Assembly: GCA_016124945.1 (NCBI GenBank) | Contig: WGMT01000005.1 | Span: 62,001 to 126,000, forward strand | Length of the DNA stretch: 64,000 bases | Direction of reading: 5' to 3' | DNA from: a bacterium | GTDB lineage: Bacteria > Chloroflexota > Anaerolineae > Caldilineales > Caldilineaceae | Part shown: positions 23,966 through 32,462 of the stretch, one piece after another | Layout: every line of letters begins with the position of its first letter | Numbering within the stretch: position 1 is the stretch's first letter | The notes under the pieces: generated by a model | The model's database searches: none | What the model was told of the DNA's origin: nothing | What the model saw: the letters and a program-made list of their open reading frames with translations, nothing else | Made by a program: the position numbers and the translations under genes

Positions 23966-26155
23966 TTATGCACCTGTTTCGCTACGACGTTCCTGGCGCT
24001 CACGCCGGCGCGCCTCACGGTCGGCGCGGCTGGTGCGTCCACTGGTTTCGAGGCCGGCGATGGCTTCCTGGCGCTCCGGTGACCATTGTGCCCGGCACTC
24101 GGCCAGATAGTCGGCCAGGTGAGGGAAGGGATCGGTGGCGTGTGGAATGTTGATCGCGCCCACAAACTCGTTTTGGAAGGTGGGTTCGACGGCTGTTTCC
24201 ACGTAGCGCACCCAGCGCGCCGCCCACTGAGCTTCGGTGCGTTTGGTGCGGTCGAGCAGGATCATGCGCGCCCCATCACCGGCGGCATTGCCTACGGCGG
24301 CCACCTGCGCCAGATCGCAATCGGGGATCAGCCCCAGGATCATGGCATGTTTGGGATCGATGTAGCTGCCGAAGCCACCGGCCAGGACGATCTTGTCTAC
24401 GGCGGCAAGATCAAAACGATTCATCAACAGTTTGGCCCCGGCGTAGAGCGCCGCCTTGCCCAGTTGGATGGCCCGCACATCGTCGGAGTGGACGGTGACG
24501 GCTTCGCCATTGCTGGTTTCATGGGGGAAGGCCAAAATGAACTCGGCCTTGCCGCCGCCTTCCCCTAACCCCATGCGCAAGCGAGGATGCTCAAAATTGG
24601 CGAAACGACCATTGGCAGCAATGACGCCCGCCGTAAACAACTCGGCAATCGCCTCGATGATGCCGGAACCGCAGATACCGGAGGTCTTCAGTTCGGGGTT
24701 GAGTAGAGCGTCTCGGCGGCGTTTACGATCAGTAATTGGTGATTGGTGATTGGTGATTAGGGATTGGTCGTCCTGTCGCCCTTCTGTACCCAATCCCCTA
24801 TCACCAATCACCAATCCCTCTTCTGCACTCTCAATCCACTCATCCTTGCCAATGATCTTATACTTCACCGACAGCGTGGCGGGGTCGATGCGCACACGTT
24901 CGATGGCACCGGGGGCGGCGCGCATCCCGTGGACAATCTGAGCGCCTTCAAAGGCGGGGCCGGTGGGGCTGCTGGCGCTGAGCATTCGCTCGCGGTTGCC
25001 CAGGAGGATCTCGCCATTGGTGCCGATGTCGAGGATCAACATCTGCGCGTCCTGTTGATAAGGCGCTTCGGCCACGAGGACGCCCACATTGTCGGCCCCG
25101 ACATGGCCTGCTTCACACGGCGGCACATGGACATTCCCACCGCAAGCGATACGAATGCCCAGATCGCGGGCTTTGACGTCTACGGCGTTGTGGATCACCA
25201 GGCTGAAAGGCGCACCGCCCAACTCTTGCGGGTTGACGCCCAAAATTAAATGGTGCATGGTTGTATTGCCCACCACCACCATTTCGACCACATCGGCGGC
25301 GGTGATGCCCGCAGCGGATGCAGCTTCGGCGATCATCTCGTTGAGGCCGTCGATAATGGCGCGATGCATACGATCTGTGCCGTCGGCGTTGACCATAGCA
25401 TAGCTGACGCGGCTCATCAGGTCCTCGCCGTAGGGGACCTGGGGGTTCATGCGGCTGACGGTGGAGAGCACTTCGCCTGTACGCAGGTGACAAAGGTGCA
25501 ACGCCACCGTCGTGGTGCCCACATCCACGGCGACGCCGTAAATTTTGTCGTGAAAGCCGGGCTGGATACGCACCACTTCGCCGCCGTCAAAGACGGTGAC
25601 GGTGACGCCCCGGTTGCCTTTGGCCAGCGAAGGCTGGATTTCGGGCAAGAGCAGCGGATCAATGCGCAGGCTCTCTAACCCGTGAACGGTGTAAAGTTCA
25701 TCGCGCAGTCGTTCCCAATCGCCGCGGTGATCCTTCATCTCAGGGGCGGGCAACTCCGCGTAGTAAAGACGCATGGACGCGTCCACCGTGATCCGGCGTT
25801 CCACACCCACGGCCTTGCGCACCACCTGTTTGCGCGTCTGGCTCTCTTCGGGGACACGGATCACCAGGTTGCCGGTCACCTGGCAGGCGCAACTGAGGCG
25901 CTCGTTTTCTTTAAAGTTACGGCGCGCAGCGTAGGCTACCTCGCGTTCTTCAGCCGGCGTCAAATGATCGGCGGCGGATTGGACAGCAAACTTGGGGAAG
26001 TCGCCTTCCTCCACCACAATTTTACACTTGCCACATGTCTGATGCCCGCCGCAGATCGACTCGATCTCCACACCCATCCGGCGCGCCGCTTCAAGTAGCG
26101 TCATCCCGACAGGGATCTCCCCCTGGCGACCGGCAGGCTGAAAGACGACCTTCAC
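23966..26155 (-). CDS. RACo-like corrinoid reductive activator (2Fe-2S ferredoxin + ASKHA domain, DUF4445)
   Basis: A 729-residue protein. Residues 1-95 form a plant-type ferredoxin with cysteines in SICGGHQTCGKCKIV and later CACQV. From about residue 190 the ASKHA ATPase-like part shows GVAVDVGTTTVALHL, ILDIGTNGEI, GICGSGIIEAIAEL and LAGGFGSYIDPKHAM. RACo proteins reduce inactive Co(II) corrinoid to the active Co(I) state for methyl transfer, using ATP. The GTG at 26155 is my start, since the track start at 26218 precedes the domain and lies in repeat-like sequence. About 30 residues just before GICGSG are encoded by an inserted GTGATTG hairpin (24735-24819), still in frame. No corrinoid protein is adjacent. 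Confidence 0.88.
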   Translation of the reverse strand: MKVVFQPAGRQGEIPVGMTLLEAARRMGVEIESICGGHQTCGKCKIVVEEGDFPKFAVQSAADHLTPAEEREVAYAARRNFKENERLSCACQVTGNLVIRVPEESQTRKQVVRKAVGVERRITVDASMRLYYAELPAPEMKDHRGDWERLRDELYTVHGLESLRIDPLLLPEIQPSLAKGNRGVTVTVFDGGEVVRIQPGFHDKIYGVAVDVGTTTVALHLCHLRTGEVLSTVSRMNPQVPYGEDLMSRVSYAMVNADGTDRMHRAIIDGLNEMIAEAASAAGITAADVVEMVVVGNTTMHHLILGVNPQELGGAPFSLVIHNAVDVKARDLGIRIACGGNVHVPPCEAGHVGADNVGVLVAEAPYQQDAQMLILDIGTNGEILLGNRERMLSASSPTGPAFEGAQIVHGMRAAPGAIERVRIDPATLSVKYKIIGKDEWIESAEEGLVIGDRGLGTEGRQDDQSLITNHQSPITDRKRRRDALLNPELKTSGICGSGIIEAIAELFTAGVIAANGRFANFEHPRLRMGLGEGGGKAEFILAFPHETSNGEAVTVHSDDVRAIQLGKAALYAGAKLLMNRFDLAAVDKIVLAGGFGSYIDPKHAMILGLIPDCDLAQVAAVGNAAGDGARMILLDRTKRTEAQWAARWVRYVETAVEPTFQNEFVGAINIPHATDPFPHLADYLAECRAQWSPERQEAIAGLETSGRTSRADREARRRERQERRSETGA
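24735..24819. repeat. GTGATTG inverted repeat inserted in frame in the corrinoid activator gene
   Basis: ATTGGTGATTGGTGATTGG and ATTAGGGATTGG are answered at 24790-24819 by CCAATCCCCTATCACCAATC and ACCAATCCC. It is the same family as the intergenic hairpin at 3709-3776. On the coding strand it adds residues such as EGLVIGDRGLGTEG and QSLITNHQSPITD without a stop. Confidence 0.92.
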
Positions 26156-26561
26156 ACTATCCCGTTCAATATTTTGTGGGCTACTCAATCTCAACGAACT
26201 CCCTGTTCCCAGTACCAATCACTTGACGCTCCTGTCATTATACATTCCAGCGAGAGGTGAACCAATTCACAAAGCAGGTGCAGAAGTTAGACACTCGTTC
26301 CAATTTTTATCAAATTTTTCCGCCCTACGGCAGTGACCATAAAGCAAAACACTTCCAAATATGGACATTCCCTGGGCGACTGTAACAGTTTCTACCAACA
26401 ATCGTTGCCAGGTGTGTTACACTGTTTGGAGGATTCACTCATTGTAATCCCTCTTTTGTCCGCAGATTGCAACAAAACAAGCAGTAAGACACAACAGTTA
26501 ACACTGAAACAAATCACCTCACTACAACTGCATTCAAAACACACATCGGGAGGATACGCCT
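26156..26561. other. Divergent intergenic region before the FAS1 gene
   Basis: About 400 bases, lower in GC than its surroundings, between the divergent corrinoid activator and FAS1 genes. It has no inverted repeat of the dispersed family, which is unusual here. It likely carries the promoters and a long untranslated leader for the FAS1 gene, whose GGGAGGA ribosome binding site is at about 26548. I could not pick a convincing -35/-10 pair. Confidence 0.5.
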
Positions 26562-27833
26562 GTGTACCGAGTACGCAATTTCCTGTCATTCATGTTGGCC
26601 TTCGCCCTGCTTTTTGGCACGGCGACCCTGACAAGCGCTCAAAGCGCCACACCGACGCCGGCAGCCGAAGAAGAAATGGCTGAGATGAACATCGTCGAAA
26701 CCGCCATTGCTGCCGGCAGTTTCACTACGCTGGTTGCTGCCGTACAGGCCGCCGGTCTGGTGGATACGCTGAGTGGCGAGGGTCCGTTTACCGTCTTTGC
26801 CCCCACCGACGATGCCTTCGCCGCCTTGCCCGCCGGCACCATCGACACCTTGCTGGCCGATCCATCGGGTGCATTGACCGACATTCTGCTCTACCATGTG
26901 GTGGTAGGCAAAGCGCTTTCCACCGATCTCAGCGACGGCATGACGATTGAGACAGTGGGCGGCGGCACATTGACCGTGAGCATCAGCGACGCCGGTGTCA
27001 TGATCAACGACGCAATGGTGGTCACCGCCGACATCAAGACCTCTAACGGCGTGATTCACGTCATCGATGCCGTCTTGGTGCCTGCTGCCGAAGAAGAGAT
27101 GGCTGAAGGCGCAATGGCCGAAGCCACACCCACCCCCGCCGCCGAAGAAGAGATGGCTGAGGACGCAATGGCTGAAGCCACACCTACGCCCGCTGCCGAA
27201 GAAGAGATGGCCGAAGAAGAAATGGCCGAAGGTGGCATGGCCGAAATGAACATCGTTGAGACGGCGATTGATGCGGGCGCATTCAGCACCCTAGTCGCCG
27301 CTGTAGACGCTGCCGGTCTGGTTGAGACCTTGAGTGGCGAAGGGCCGTTCACTGTCTTCGCCCCCACCGACGATGCCTTTGCCGCCCTACCCGACGGCAC
27401 AATTGATTCGCTGTTGGCCGATCCGTCCGGTGCGTTGACCGATGTTCTGCTCTACCATGTGGTGTCGGGCAAGGCGCTCTCCACAGATCTCAGCGATGGT
27501 ATGACGATTGAGACTGTTGGCGGCGGCATGTTGACCGTCAGCATCAGCGACGGCAAGGTGATGATCAACGACGCAATGGTTGTCACTGCCGACGTGATGG
27601 CCTCTAATGGCGTCATCCACGTGATTGATGCTGTCCTGGTGCCTGCGGCTGAGGAAGCTGCGCCGGAAGCCACCGCGACCCCCGCCGCTGAAGAAGAAAT
27701 GCACGAACCCGAAATGCTGCCCGTCACCGGTGGCAGCGCAACCGACAGCACCAACGGCCTGCCCTGGGCTGTGGGCCTGTTCGCTGCGGTTGTAGCGGGT
27801 GCGGTGTTGTTCTTCCGTCGACGCATGGCGTAA
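26562..27833 (+). CDS. Secreted protein with two FAS1 (fasciclin) domains and an LPVTG sorting signal
   Basis: A 423-residue protein starting at GTG with GGGAGGA 8 bases upstream. Signal peptide residues 1-27 (FLSFMLAFALLFGTATLTSAQ). Two nearly identical FAS1 domains at about 42-170 and 228-356 contain FTVFAPTDDAFAALP and LLYHVV. They are joined by an acidic linker of repeated ATPTPAAEEEMAE units. The C-terminus has LPVTGG, a polar spacer, a hydrophobic span (WAVGLFAAVVAGAVLFF) and RRRMA, the layout of a sortase substrate. FAS1 domains mediate cell-surface adhesion. The two copies look like a recent internal duplication. No sortase gene is in the window. Confidence 0.9.
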   Translation: MYRVRNFLSFMLAFALLFGTATLTSAQSATPTPAAEEEMAEMNIVETAIAAGSFTTLVAAVQAAGLVDTLSGEGPFTVFAPTDDAFAALPAGTIDTLLADPSGALTDILLYHVVVGKALSTDLSDGMTIETVGGGTLTVSISDAGVMINDAMVVTADIKTSNGVIHVIDAVLVPAAEEEMAEGAMAEATPTPAAEEEMAEDAMAEATPTPAAEEEMAEEEMAEGGMAEMNIVETAIDAGAFSTLVAAVDAAGLVETLSGEGPFTVFAPTDDAFAALPDGTIDSLLADPSGALTDVLLYHVVSGKALSTDLSDGMTIETVGGGMLTVSISDGKVMINDAMVVTADVMASNGVIHVIDAVLVPAAEEAAPEATATPAAEEEMHEPEMLPVTGGSATDSTNGLPWAVGLFAAVVAGAVLFFRRRMA

Positions 27834-27851
27834 GAATGAACGAGTAATGAG

Positions 27852-27939
27852 TAAGGAGTAAGGAGTAAGGTCTCGTTAACGGAGTTGGTTCCAATTGAGG
27901 AACCAACTCCGTTAACGAGACCTTACTCCTTACTCCTTA
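27852..27939. terminator. 41-bp perfect hairpin between convergent FAS1 and HAD genes
   Basis: TAAGGAGTAAGGAGTAAGGT and CTCGTTAACGGAGTTGGTTCC (27852-27892) pair without mismatch with 27899-27939; the loop is AATTGA. GAGTAAG tandem units form the outer part of both arms, and each arm starts within 20 bases of its gene's stop. No T-run follows. A bidirectional terminator or 3' end protector is a reasonable guess. Confidence 0.8.
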
Positions 27940-27946
27940 TTCATTA

Positions 27947-29023
27947 TCACGTCCACGCTTCAACGAATCGCCAAACATCTCCCAGCTCCCCCACTTCTGC
28001 ATCCGCCGTTACTGTTTCGACAATGCGCTGATCTTCTGCCAGGGGAATCATGCGGCAGTAGATTGTCTGTGCACCGAGATCGATGCCGCCGGCGATGTCG
28101 TGTTTGAGGCTGTCGCCCACGCAGACAAGCTCGTATGGTTCTGCATCCCAACGTTTGATGACAATGTCATAGATATCCTTGCCGGGTTTGCGCCATTCCA
28201 CGGCGGCGCTGCTAATGCAGACGTCGAAGAATGGACGAAGCCTCGTGTAGTCCACAATGCGTTGGAAGGCGCGGTCGCAAGGATAGTTGGCGATCATGGC
28301 CAGGGCGTAACCTTCATCATGGAGACGACGGAGCAGATCCAGCGCGCCCGGCATCGCTTCCCATGCCGTCATTTCGGGTGCGTAGAAGAGATCCACGGCG
28401 CGGTGGAGCACGTCTGGATCCATCTTTGATGCGGGGTAACCGAAGAACTGTAAGAGGAAACTGAGCGTGTCGTCGGCAATATGCTCTTCCTGCTCATCGT
28501 CTGATTTGGTCATGGCAAAGATGCGGGCTTCGACAATACTTTCCCAGAATTCCTCGGGCAATTCCATACCGGTAGAACGCATGTAGGCTTCGGCTGTCTT
28601 CGCGCCTTCGGCCATCAATTCCTCGATAGGACGTTTGAGCCGGGCGAGGGTATTGTCGAAATCGAAGATGATCCCCTGCACCAGCCGCCGAGAAGGGAGC
28701 GTTGCCGGCAAGTATGGAAAGAAATTTTGGGTGAGCGAGGCCACCGTCTGTGGATCCAGGTCGACGGGGATCTCTTCCAATTCGTCGGGATCTCCTTGAC
28801 GGAGAGAGCGGCGCTCGGCTTCGCCGAAATTCTGCGCTCGCGACTTGGCCCGCTTCATAAATTCGTCTAGCTCGTCGAATGTGAGCGCCTCCATCCCCTC
28901 GCTGTAAAGATGCTTGTACTCAGCACTGTTGGGTGTATCCTCGTTGGGTGTCTCGTCACCCAACTCGTTTTCCTGTGCCTGTGGATCGTCCTGGCGACGA
29001 TCTTCGTGATCAGATGGCTGCAT
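27947..29023 (-). CDS. HAD family hydrolase
   Basis: A 358-residue protein. After an acidic N-terminal 115 residues of low complexity, the HAD core starts with motif I, GIIFDFDNTLARL. A helical cap follows. Then come motif II (MIANYPCDR), motif III Lys (EWRKPGKDIYDIVI) and motif IV (VCVGDSLKHDIAGGIDLGAQ). It is probably a phosphatase of the phosphoglycolate phosphatase/YjjG-like group with unknown substrate. The long charged N-terminus is unusual for the family; a shorter start cannot be ruled out. Confidence 0.85.
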   Translation of the reverse strand: MQPSDHEDRRQDDPQAQENELGDETPNEDTPNSAEYKHLYSEGMEALTFDELDEFMKRAKSRAQNFGEAERRSLRQGDPDELEEIPVDLDPQTVASLTQNFFPYLPATLPSRRLVQGIIFDFDNTLARLKRPIEELMAEGAKTAEAYMRSTGMELPEEFWESIVEARIFAMTKSDDEQEEHIADDTLSFLLQFFGYPASKMDPDVLHRAVDLFYAPEMTAWEAMPGALDLLRRLHDEGYALAMIANYPCDRAFQRIVDYTRLRPFFDVCISSAAVEWRKPGKDIYDIVIKRWDAEPYELVCVGDSLKHDIAGGIDLGAQTIYCRMIPLAEDQRIVETVTADAEVGELGDVWRFVEAWT

Positions 29024-29091
29024 AGTTCCCTATCCTTAAACAGACCTGTGTCTGTCGATTTAATGGGTGCGTGCTATACTCAAAATGGAGA

Positions 29092-29186
29092 TTAAGAGAC
29101 TAGGCGATTAGGAGATTTCAGATCCTATCGACGATCTGAAATCTCCCAATCGTTTAATCGCTCAATCTCCAATCTGCCCAAAATCA
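29092..29186. repeat. GATTAGGA-family hairpin upstream of the MBL gene
   Basis: GGCGATTAGGAGATTTCAGAT (from 29103) pairs with ATCTGAAATCTCCCAATCG (from 29138); the centre is CCTATCGACG. Outer units GAGATTAAGAG and CGCTCAATCTCCAATC also pair. Nearly the same core occurs at 46862-46930. It lies between divergent genes, so it is not stop-anchored. Confidence 0.92.
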
Positions 29187-29204
29187 CGCTAGAAAGAGTT
29201 CGAT

Positions 29205-30104
29205 ATGCCTTACTCTCTCCAAATCGGCGCGATTCGCTGTCATATTGTCAGTGATGGACGGCAACGCAGCGACGGCGGCGGCTTTTTTGGGCTGGTGCCG
29301 CGCACGCTGTGGGAGCCGGTGGTGGCGCCGGATACAAAAAATCGTATCCCGTCGGATCTGCGCTGTCTTTTGATCGAGTCGGAGCAGGGCTTGATTTTAG
29401 TTGACACAGGGCAGGGAGACAAAATCACAGCGAAGAGCCGCGGCTTCCTGGGTATGACCGACGCCAACCGGCGCTTGATCGGTGACCTGGCCCAGCTCGG
29501 CATCGCCCCCGAGGACGTCGATATCGTCCTCCTTACCCACCTCCACGGGGACCACGCTGGCGGGGCCACTCGCTTCCAGGTCGGGAACGATCCCAACAGC
29601 GACGTCGTCCCTACCTTTCCGCGGGCACGCTATCTGGTACAACGCCAGGAACTCGCCGACGCCAGCTTCCCAAACGAACGTACACGCGGCACCTACTTCC
29701 CCGAAAACTGGGAACCGCTCCACACCGCCGGTCAACTTGACGTGGTGGCGGGCGATCAATACTTGACGCCCAGCGTACGCACTGAAATCATCCCTGGCCA
29801 CACGGCAAGCTTGCAGGTGGTGTGGGTGGAAAATGGCGGCGAAAGCCTGCTCTTTTTGGGCGACGCCTGCAACTGGGCCGTCCACTTGGAACGCCTGGCC
29901 TGGGTGCCCGCCTTCGACCTCGACCCCATGATCAGCATCGAAAGCAAACGTCATCTGCGCGGCGAGGCCATGCGCCGCAACGCATTGCTCATCTTCCAAC
30001 ACGACGCTCAAGTGGTCACCGGGCGGCTGCAAGAGGGGAAACGCGATCCCATTGTGCAGGTAGAGATTGGCGAAGCGGCGTGGCGACCAGAGGATGTGTT
30101 GTAG
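29205..30104 (+). CDS. MBL-fold metallo-hydrolase
   Basis: A 299-residue cytoplasmic protein with the metallo-beta-lactamase metal motif LLTHLHGDHAGGATRF (HxHxDH), a later His in EIIPGHTASLQVV, and an Asp in LLFLGDACNWAVH. The layout resembles lactonase or quorum-quenching type MBL hydrolases, but the substrate cannot be read from sequence. The start has AAGAG upstream. The stop TAG is followed by ACACGTAGTGCGTAGTGCG repeat units. Confidence 0.88.
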   Translation: MPYSLQIGAIRCHIVSDGRQRSDGGGFFGLVPRTLWEPVVAPDTKNRIPSDLRCLLIESEQGLILVDTGQGDKITAKSRGFLGMTDANRRLIGDLAQLGIAPEDVDIVLLTHLHGDHAGGATRFQVGNDPNSDVVPTFPRARYLVQRQELADASFPNERTRGTYFPENWEPLHTAGQLDVVAGDQYLTPSVRTEIIPGHTASLQVVWVENGGESLLFLGDACNWAVHLERLAWVPAFDLDPMISIESKRHLRGEAMRRNALLIFQHDAQVVTGRLQEGKRDPIVQVEIGEAAWRPEDVL

Positions 30105-30198
30105 ACACGTAGTGCGTAGTGCGTGTACCGTTTGAGGCGGTGAGCGTTTATTAGCAAGCCCAATCTATCCCCATCATCTCACCATCCCAGTGTCCTCT
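30105..30198. repeat. Half element of the GTGCGTA family after the MBL gene
   Basis: CGTAGTGCGTAGTGCGTGTACC begins 5 bases after the TAG stop. No matching inverse arm follows before the next gene, so this appears to be an incomplete copy of the elements at 52164-52460 and 61956-62083. Confidence 0.75.
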
Positions 30199-31065
30199 AT
30201 GCAAACCCAACCTGCACTCCAAAACTCCGCCGCTGCCCGCGCCGCTTTGTGGATGGTGGGCGCGCTGGCTTCGTTTATGCTCATGGCCATCGGTGGGCGT
30301 GAGCTGGCGGGGCACCTAAGCACCTTTCAGATCCTCTTTTTTCGGAGTGTAATTGGCCTGCTGGTGATCGGGGTGGTTGTGCTGCGTCAGGATCGGCGGC
30401 TGATGCGCACCGAACAGTTCGGCCTGCATCTACTGCGCAATCTTGTCCACTATGGGGGACAGTGGGGATGGTTCTATGGGCTGGGGTTGATCCCGCTGGC
30501 CGAAGTCTTCGCAATTGAGTTCACCGTGCCGGTGTGGACGGCGATCCTGGCGGCGCTCTTACTGGGCGAACGTCTCACGCGCGGACGCATCATCGCCATT
30601 GTCTTCGGGCTGGTGGGCATGCTGGTGATCCTGCGTCCTGGTGTGGCGATGGTGCAGCCGGCGGCATTGGCCGTCCTCGGGGCGGCGTTGGGCTATGCCC
30701 TGGCCCACACCTTCACCAAAAAATTGACCCGCCGTGACGCACCCCTCACCATCCTCTTCTACATGACGCTGATCCAACTGCCGTTGGGGTTAATCCCGTC
30801 GATCTTCGGCTGGGTGACGCCCACACCGATCCTGTGGGCATGGCTCACTGTGGTGGGCATCGGCGCACTGACAGCCCACTACTGCATGACACGCGCCCTG
30901 ATCCTGGCCGACGCCACTGTCGTCGTGCCCATGGATTTTTTGCGTTTGCCCCTCATCGCCCTCATCGGCTTCCTCTTTTACAACGAACCCCTGGCATGGA
31001 GTGTCCTTGTGGGCGCGGTGATTATGTTGGTGGGGAACTTGATCAACATTCGGGGGGAGCGTTGA
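30199..31065 (+). CDS. DMT superfamily transporter (EamA family)
   Basis: A 288-residue membrane protein with ten hydrophobic segments in two EamA halves (LWMVGALASFMLMAIGGREL, FFRSVIGLLVIGVVVL, VFAIEFTVPVWTAILAALLLGERL and, in the second half, IGALTAHYCMTRALILADATVVVPMDFLRLPLIA). EamA proteins export metabolites such as amino acids; the substrate is unknown. An ATG at 30199 or a GTG at 30190 could start it; neither has a clear ribosome binding site. The TGA stop is inside the first unit of the 8-bp repeat array. Confidence 0.9.
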   Translation: MQTQPALQNSAAARAALWMVGALASFMLMAIGGRELAGHLSTFQILFFRSVIGLLVIGVVVLRQDRRLMRTEQFGLHLLRNLVHYGGQWGWFYGLGLIPLAEVFAIEFTVPVWTAILAALLLGERLTRGRIIAIVFGLVGMLVILRPGVAMVQPAALAVLGAALGYALAHTFTKKLTRRDAPLTILFYMTLIQLPLGLIPSIFGWVTPTPILWAWLTVVGIGALTAHYCMTRALILADATVVVPMDFLRLPLIALIGFLFYNEPLAWSVLVGAVIMLVGNLINIRGER

Positions 31066-31474
31066 AGCGTTGAAGCGTTGAAGCGTTGAAACGTTGAAGC
31101 GTTGAAACGTTGAAGCGTTGAAACGTTGAAGCGTTGAAACGTTGAAGCGTTGAAACGTTGAAACGTTGAAGCGTTGAAGCGTTGAAACGTTGAAGCGTTG
31201 AAACGTTGAAACGTTGAAGCGTTGAAGCGTTGAAACGTTGAAGCGTTGAAACGTTGAAGCGTTGAAACGGTGGAACGGTGGAACGGTGGAACGGTGGAAC
31301 GGTGGAACGGTGGAACGGTGGAACGGTGGAACGGTGGAACGGTGGAACGGTGGAACGTCTCGACATCATTGTTTCCCCGCTCCAACGCTCCAACGCTTCA
31401 ACGTTTCAACGCTTCAACGCTTCAACGCTCTATCGCTCCAACGCTCTATCGCTTCAACGCTCCACCGCTCCACC
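31061..31474. repeat. Inverted array of 49 units of an 8-bp repeat between convergent genes
   Basis: From 31061 to 31268 there are 26 units of GTTGAAGC or GTTGAAAC. From 31269 to 31356 there are 11 units of GGTGGAAC. A 22-base unique centre follows (CGACATCATTGTTTCC). From 31379 to 31474 there are 12 units in reverse orientation (GCTTCAAC, GTTTCAAC, GCTCCAAC, GCTCTATC, GCTCCACC). The first unit contains the TGA stop of the EamA gene, and the last ends next to the patatin stop. It can fold as a very long stem with register slippage. Confidence 0.97.
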
Positions 31475-31480
31475 GCTTCC

Positions 31481-32332
31481 TCACACCATGTCCAGATCGC
31501 GCTTGATCTTCGGGATGACTTCCTCCGCAGCAGCGCGCCCGGCTTCGAGGAGTTCGTCGATGTGACCGAGATCAATTAGGCTGAAGTCGCTGATCATGGG
31601 CAGGATCACCCGGTCGGCGCGAGCGCCGTCATTGTGGGTGGATCGCATCAGCATGTAGAGCGCCGTGAGGGTCAATTCCAGCACATTCTGCGGGTTTTTG
31701 CCGCCAATGGATCCGGGCGGCAGCAGATCGACGGCGATGACATAATCCGCACCCAAACGCCGCGCCACGGTGACAGGCAAGTTGTTGAGAATGCCACCGT
31801 CCACAAGCATGTGACCGTCAATTTCCGTAGGGCTGAGGATACCCGGCACGCTGGAACTGGCACGCAGTGCCTCAGAAATACGTCCTTGCACAACGGCCAC
31901 AAGCTCGCCGCTGACAATGTCGGCAGCAACGGCGGCAAAGGGAATTTTAAGATCCTCAAAGGTGGCTGGGTGATCGTCCAGACAATCTTCGATCCACTGG
32001 GTGACACGGTCATAGTTAAGCAAGCCGAGCTTGGGCAGTGCAAACGACGCCAACTCGAACCAACTGGTTTTGCGGATTAACTCTTCCATGCGTTTGGGTG
32101 CGAGACCAGCAGCGTACATACCGCCGGCAATGGCGCCCGCGCTGGTGCCGGCAATACAATCGATGGGGATGTTGTGCTTGTCCAGCACTTCGAGCACACC
32201 GATGTGGGCAATGCCGCGGGCGGCACCACCGCCCAACGCCAGCCCAACCCGGCGGCGCGGCGGCTGGCCAACCCAGCGCACTTGCACAGTACGGTGCCGT
32301 TCATACTCTTCAGGAAGATTTGAAATGCTCAT
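31481..32332 (-). CDS. Patatin-like phospholipase family protein
   Basis: A 283-residue protein with all patatin hallmarks: glycine-rich oxyanion loop LALGGGAARGIAHIGVLEVL, nucleophile motif GTSAGAIAGG (GxSxG) and the dyad Asp in LVDGGILNNLPV. It probably hydrolyses acyl chains of membrane lipids; the family also includes bacterial RssA-like proteins of unknown role. I chose the ATG at 32332, with AAAGGA upstream, over the track start at 32359. Confidence 0.92.
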   Translation of the reverse strand: MSISNLPEEYERHRTVQVRWVGQPPRRRVGLALGGGAARGIAHIGVLEVLDKHNIPIDCIAGTSAGAIAGGMYAAGLAPKRMEELIRKTSWFELASFALPKLGLLNYDRVTQWIEDCLDDHPATFEDLKIPFAAVAADIVSGELVAVVQGRISEALRASSSVPGILSPTEIDGHMLVDGGILNNLPVTVARRLGADYVIAVDLLPPGSIGGKNPQNVLELTLTALYMLMRSTHNDGARADRVILPMISDFSLIDLGHIDELLEAGRAAAEEVIPKIKRDLDMV

Positions 32333-32364
32333 TGAGGGGGGATCCTTTGTTGAACACAAAACTG

Positions 32365-32462
32365 GAAATAATGGGGCGATTAAGGGATTAAGCGATTAGG
32401 GGATTTCAGAAGCCATGTTCCCCACGATTCCCCAATCGCCTAATCTCCAAATCGCTTAATCA
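32365..32462. repeat. GATTAGGG-family inverted repeat between the patatin and MFS genes
   Basis: GGGCGATTAAGGGATTAAGC and GATTAGGGGATTTC are answered by CCCCAATCGCCTAATCTCC and AAATCGCTTAATCACC. On the minus strand it starts at the MFS stop (GGTGATTAAGCGATTTGG). Confidence 0.88.

Noticed and set aside
26222-26245. TTGACG ... TATACA as a promoter
   Set aside because: The spacing is only about 10 bases, too short for a sigma70 promoter.
31061-31474. CRISPR-like array
   Set aside because: Units are 8 bp and contiguous without spacers, run in two orientations, and there are no cas genes.
30978-31579. ORFs reading FQRFNAST or VERWNGGT repeats
   Set aside because: They are translations of the 8-bp tandem array in several frames; every frame is open because the unit lacks stops, so openness is no evidence of a gene.
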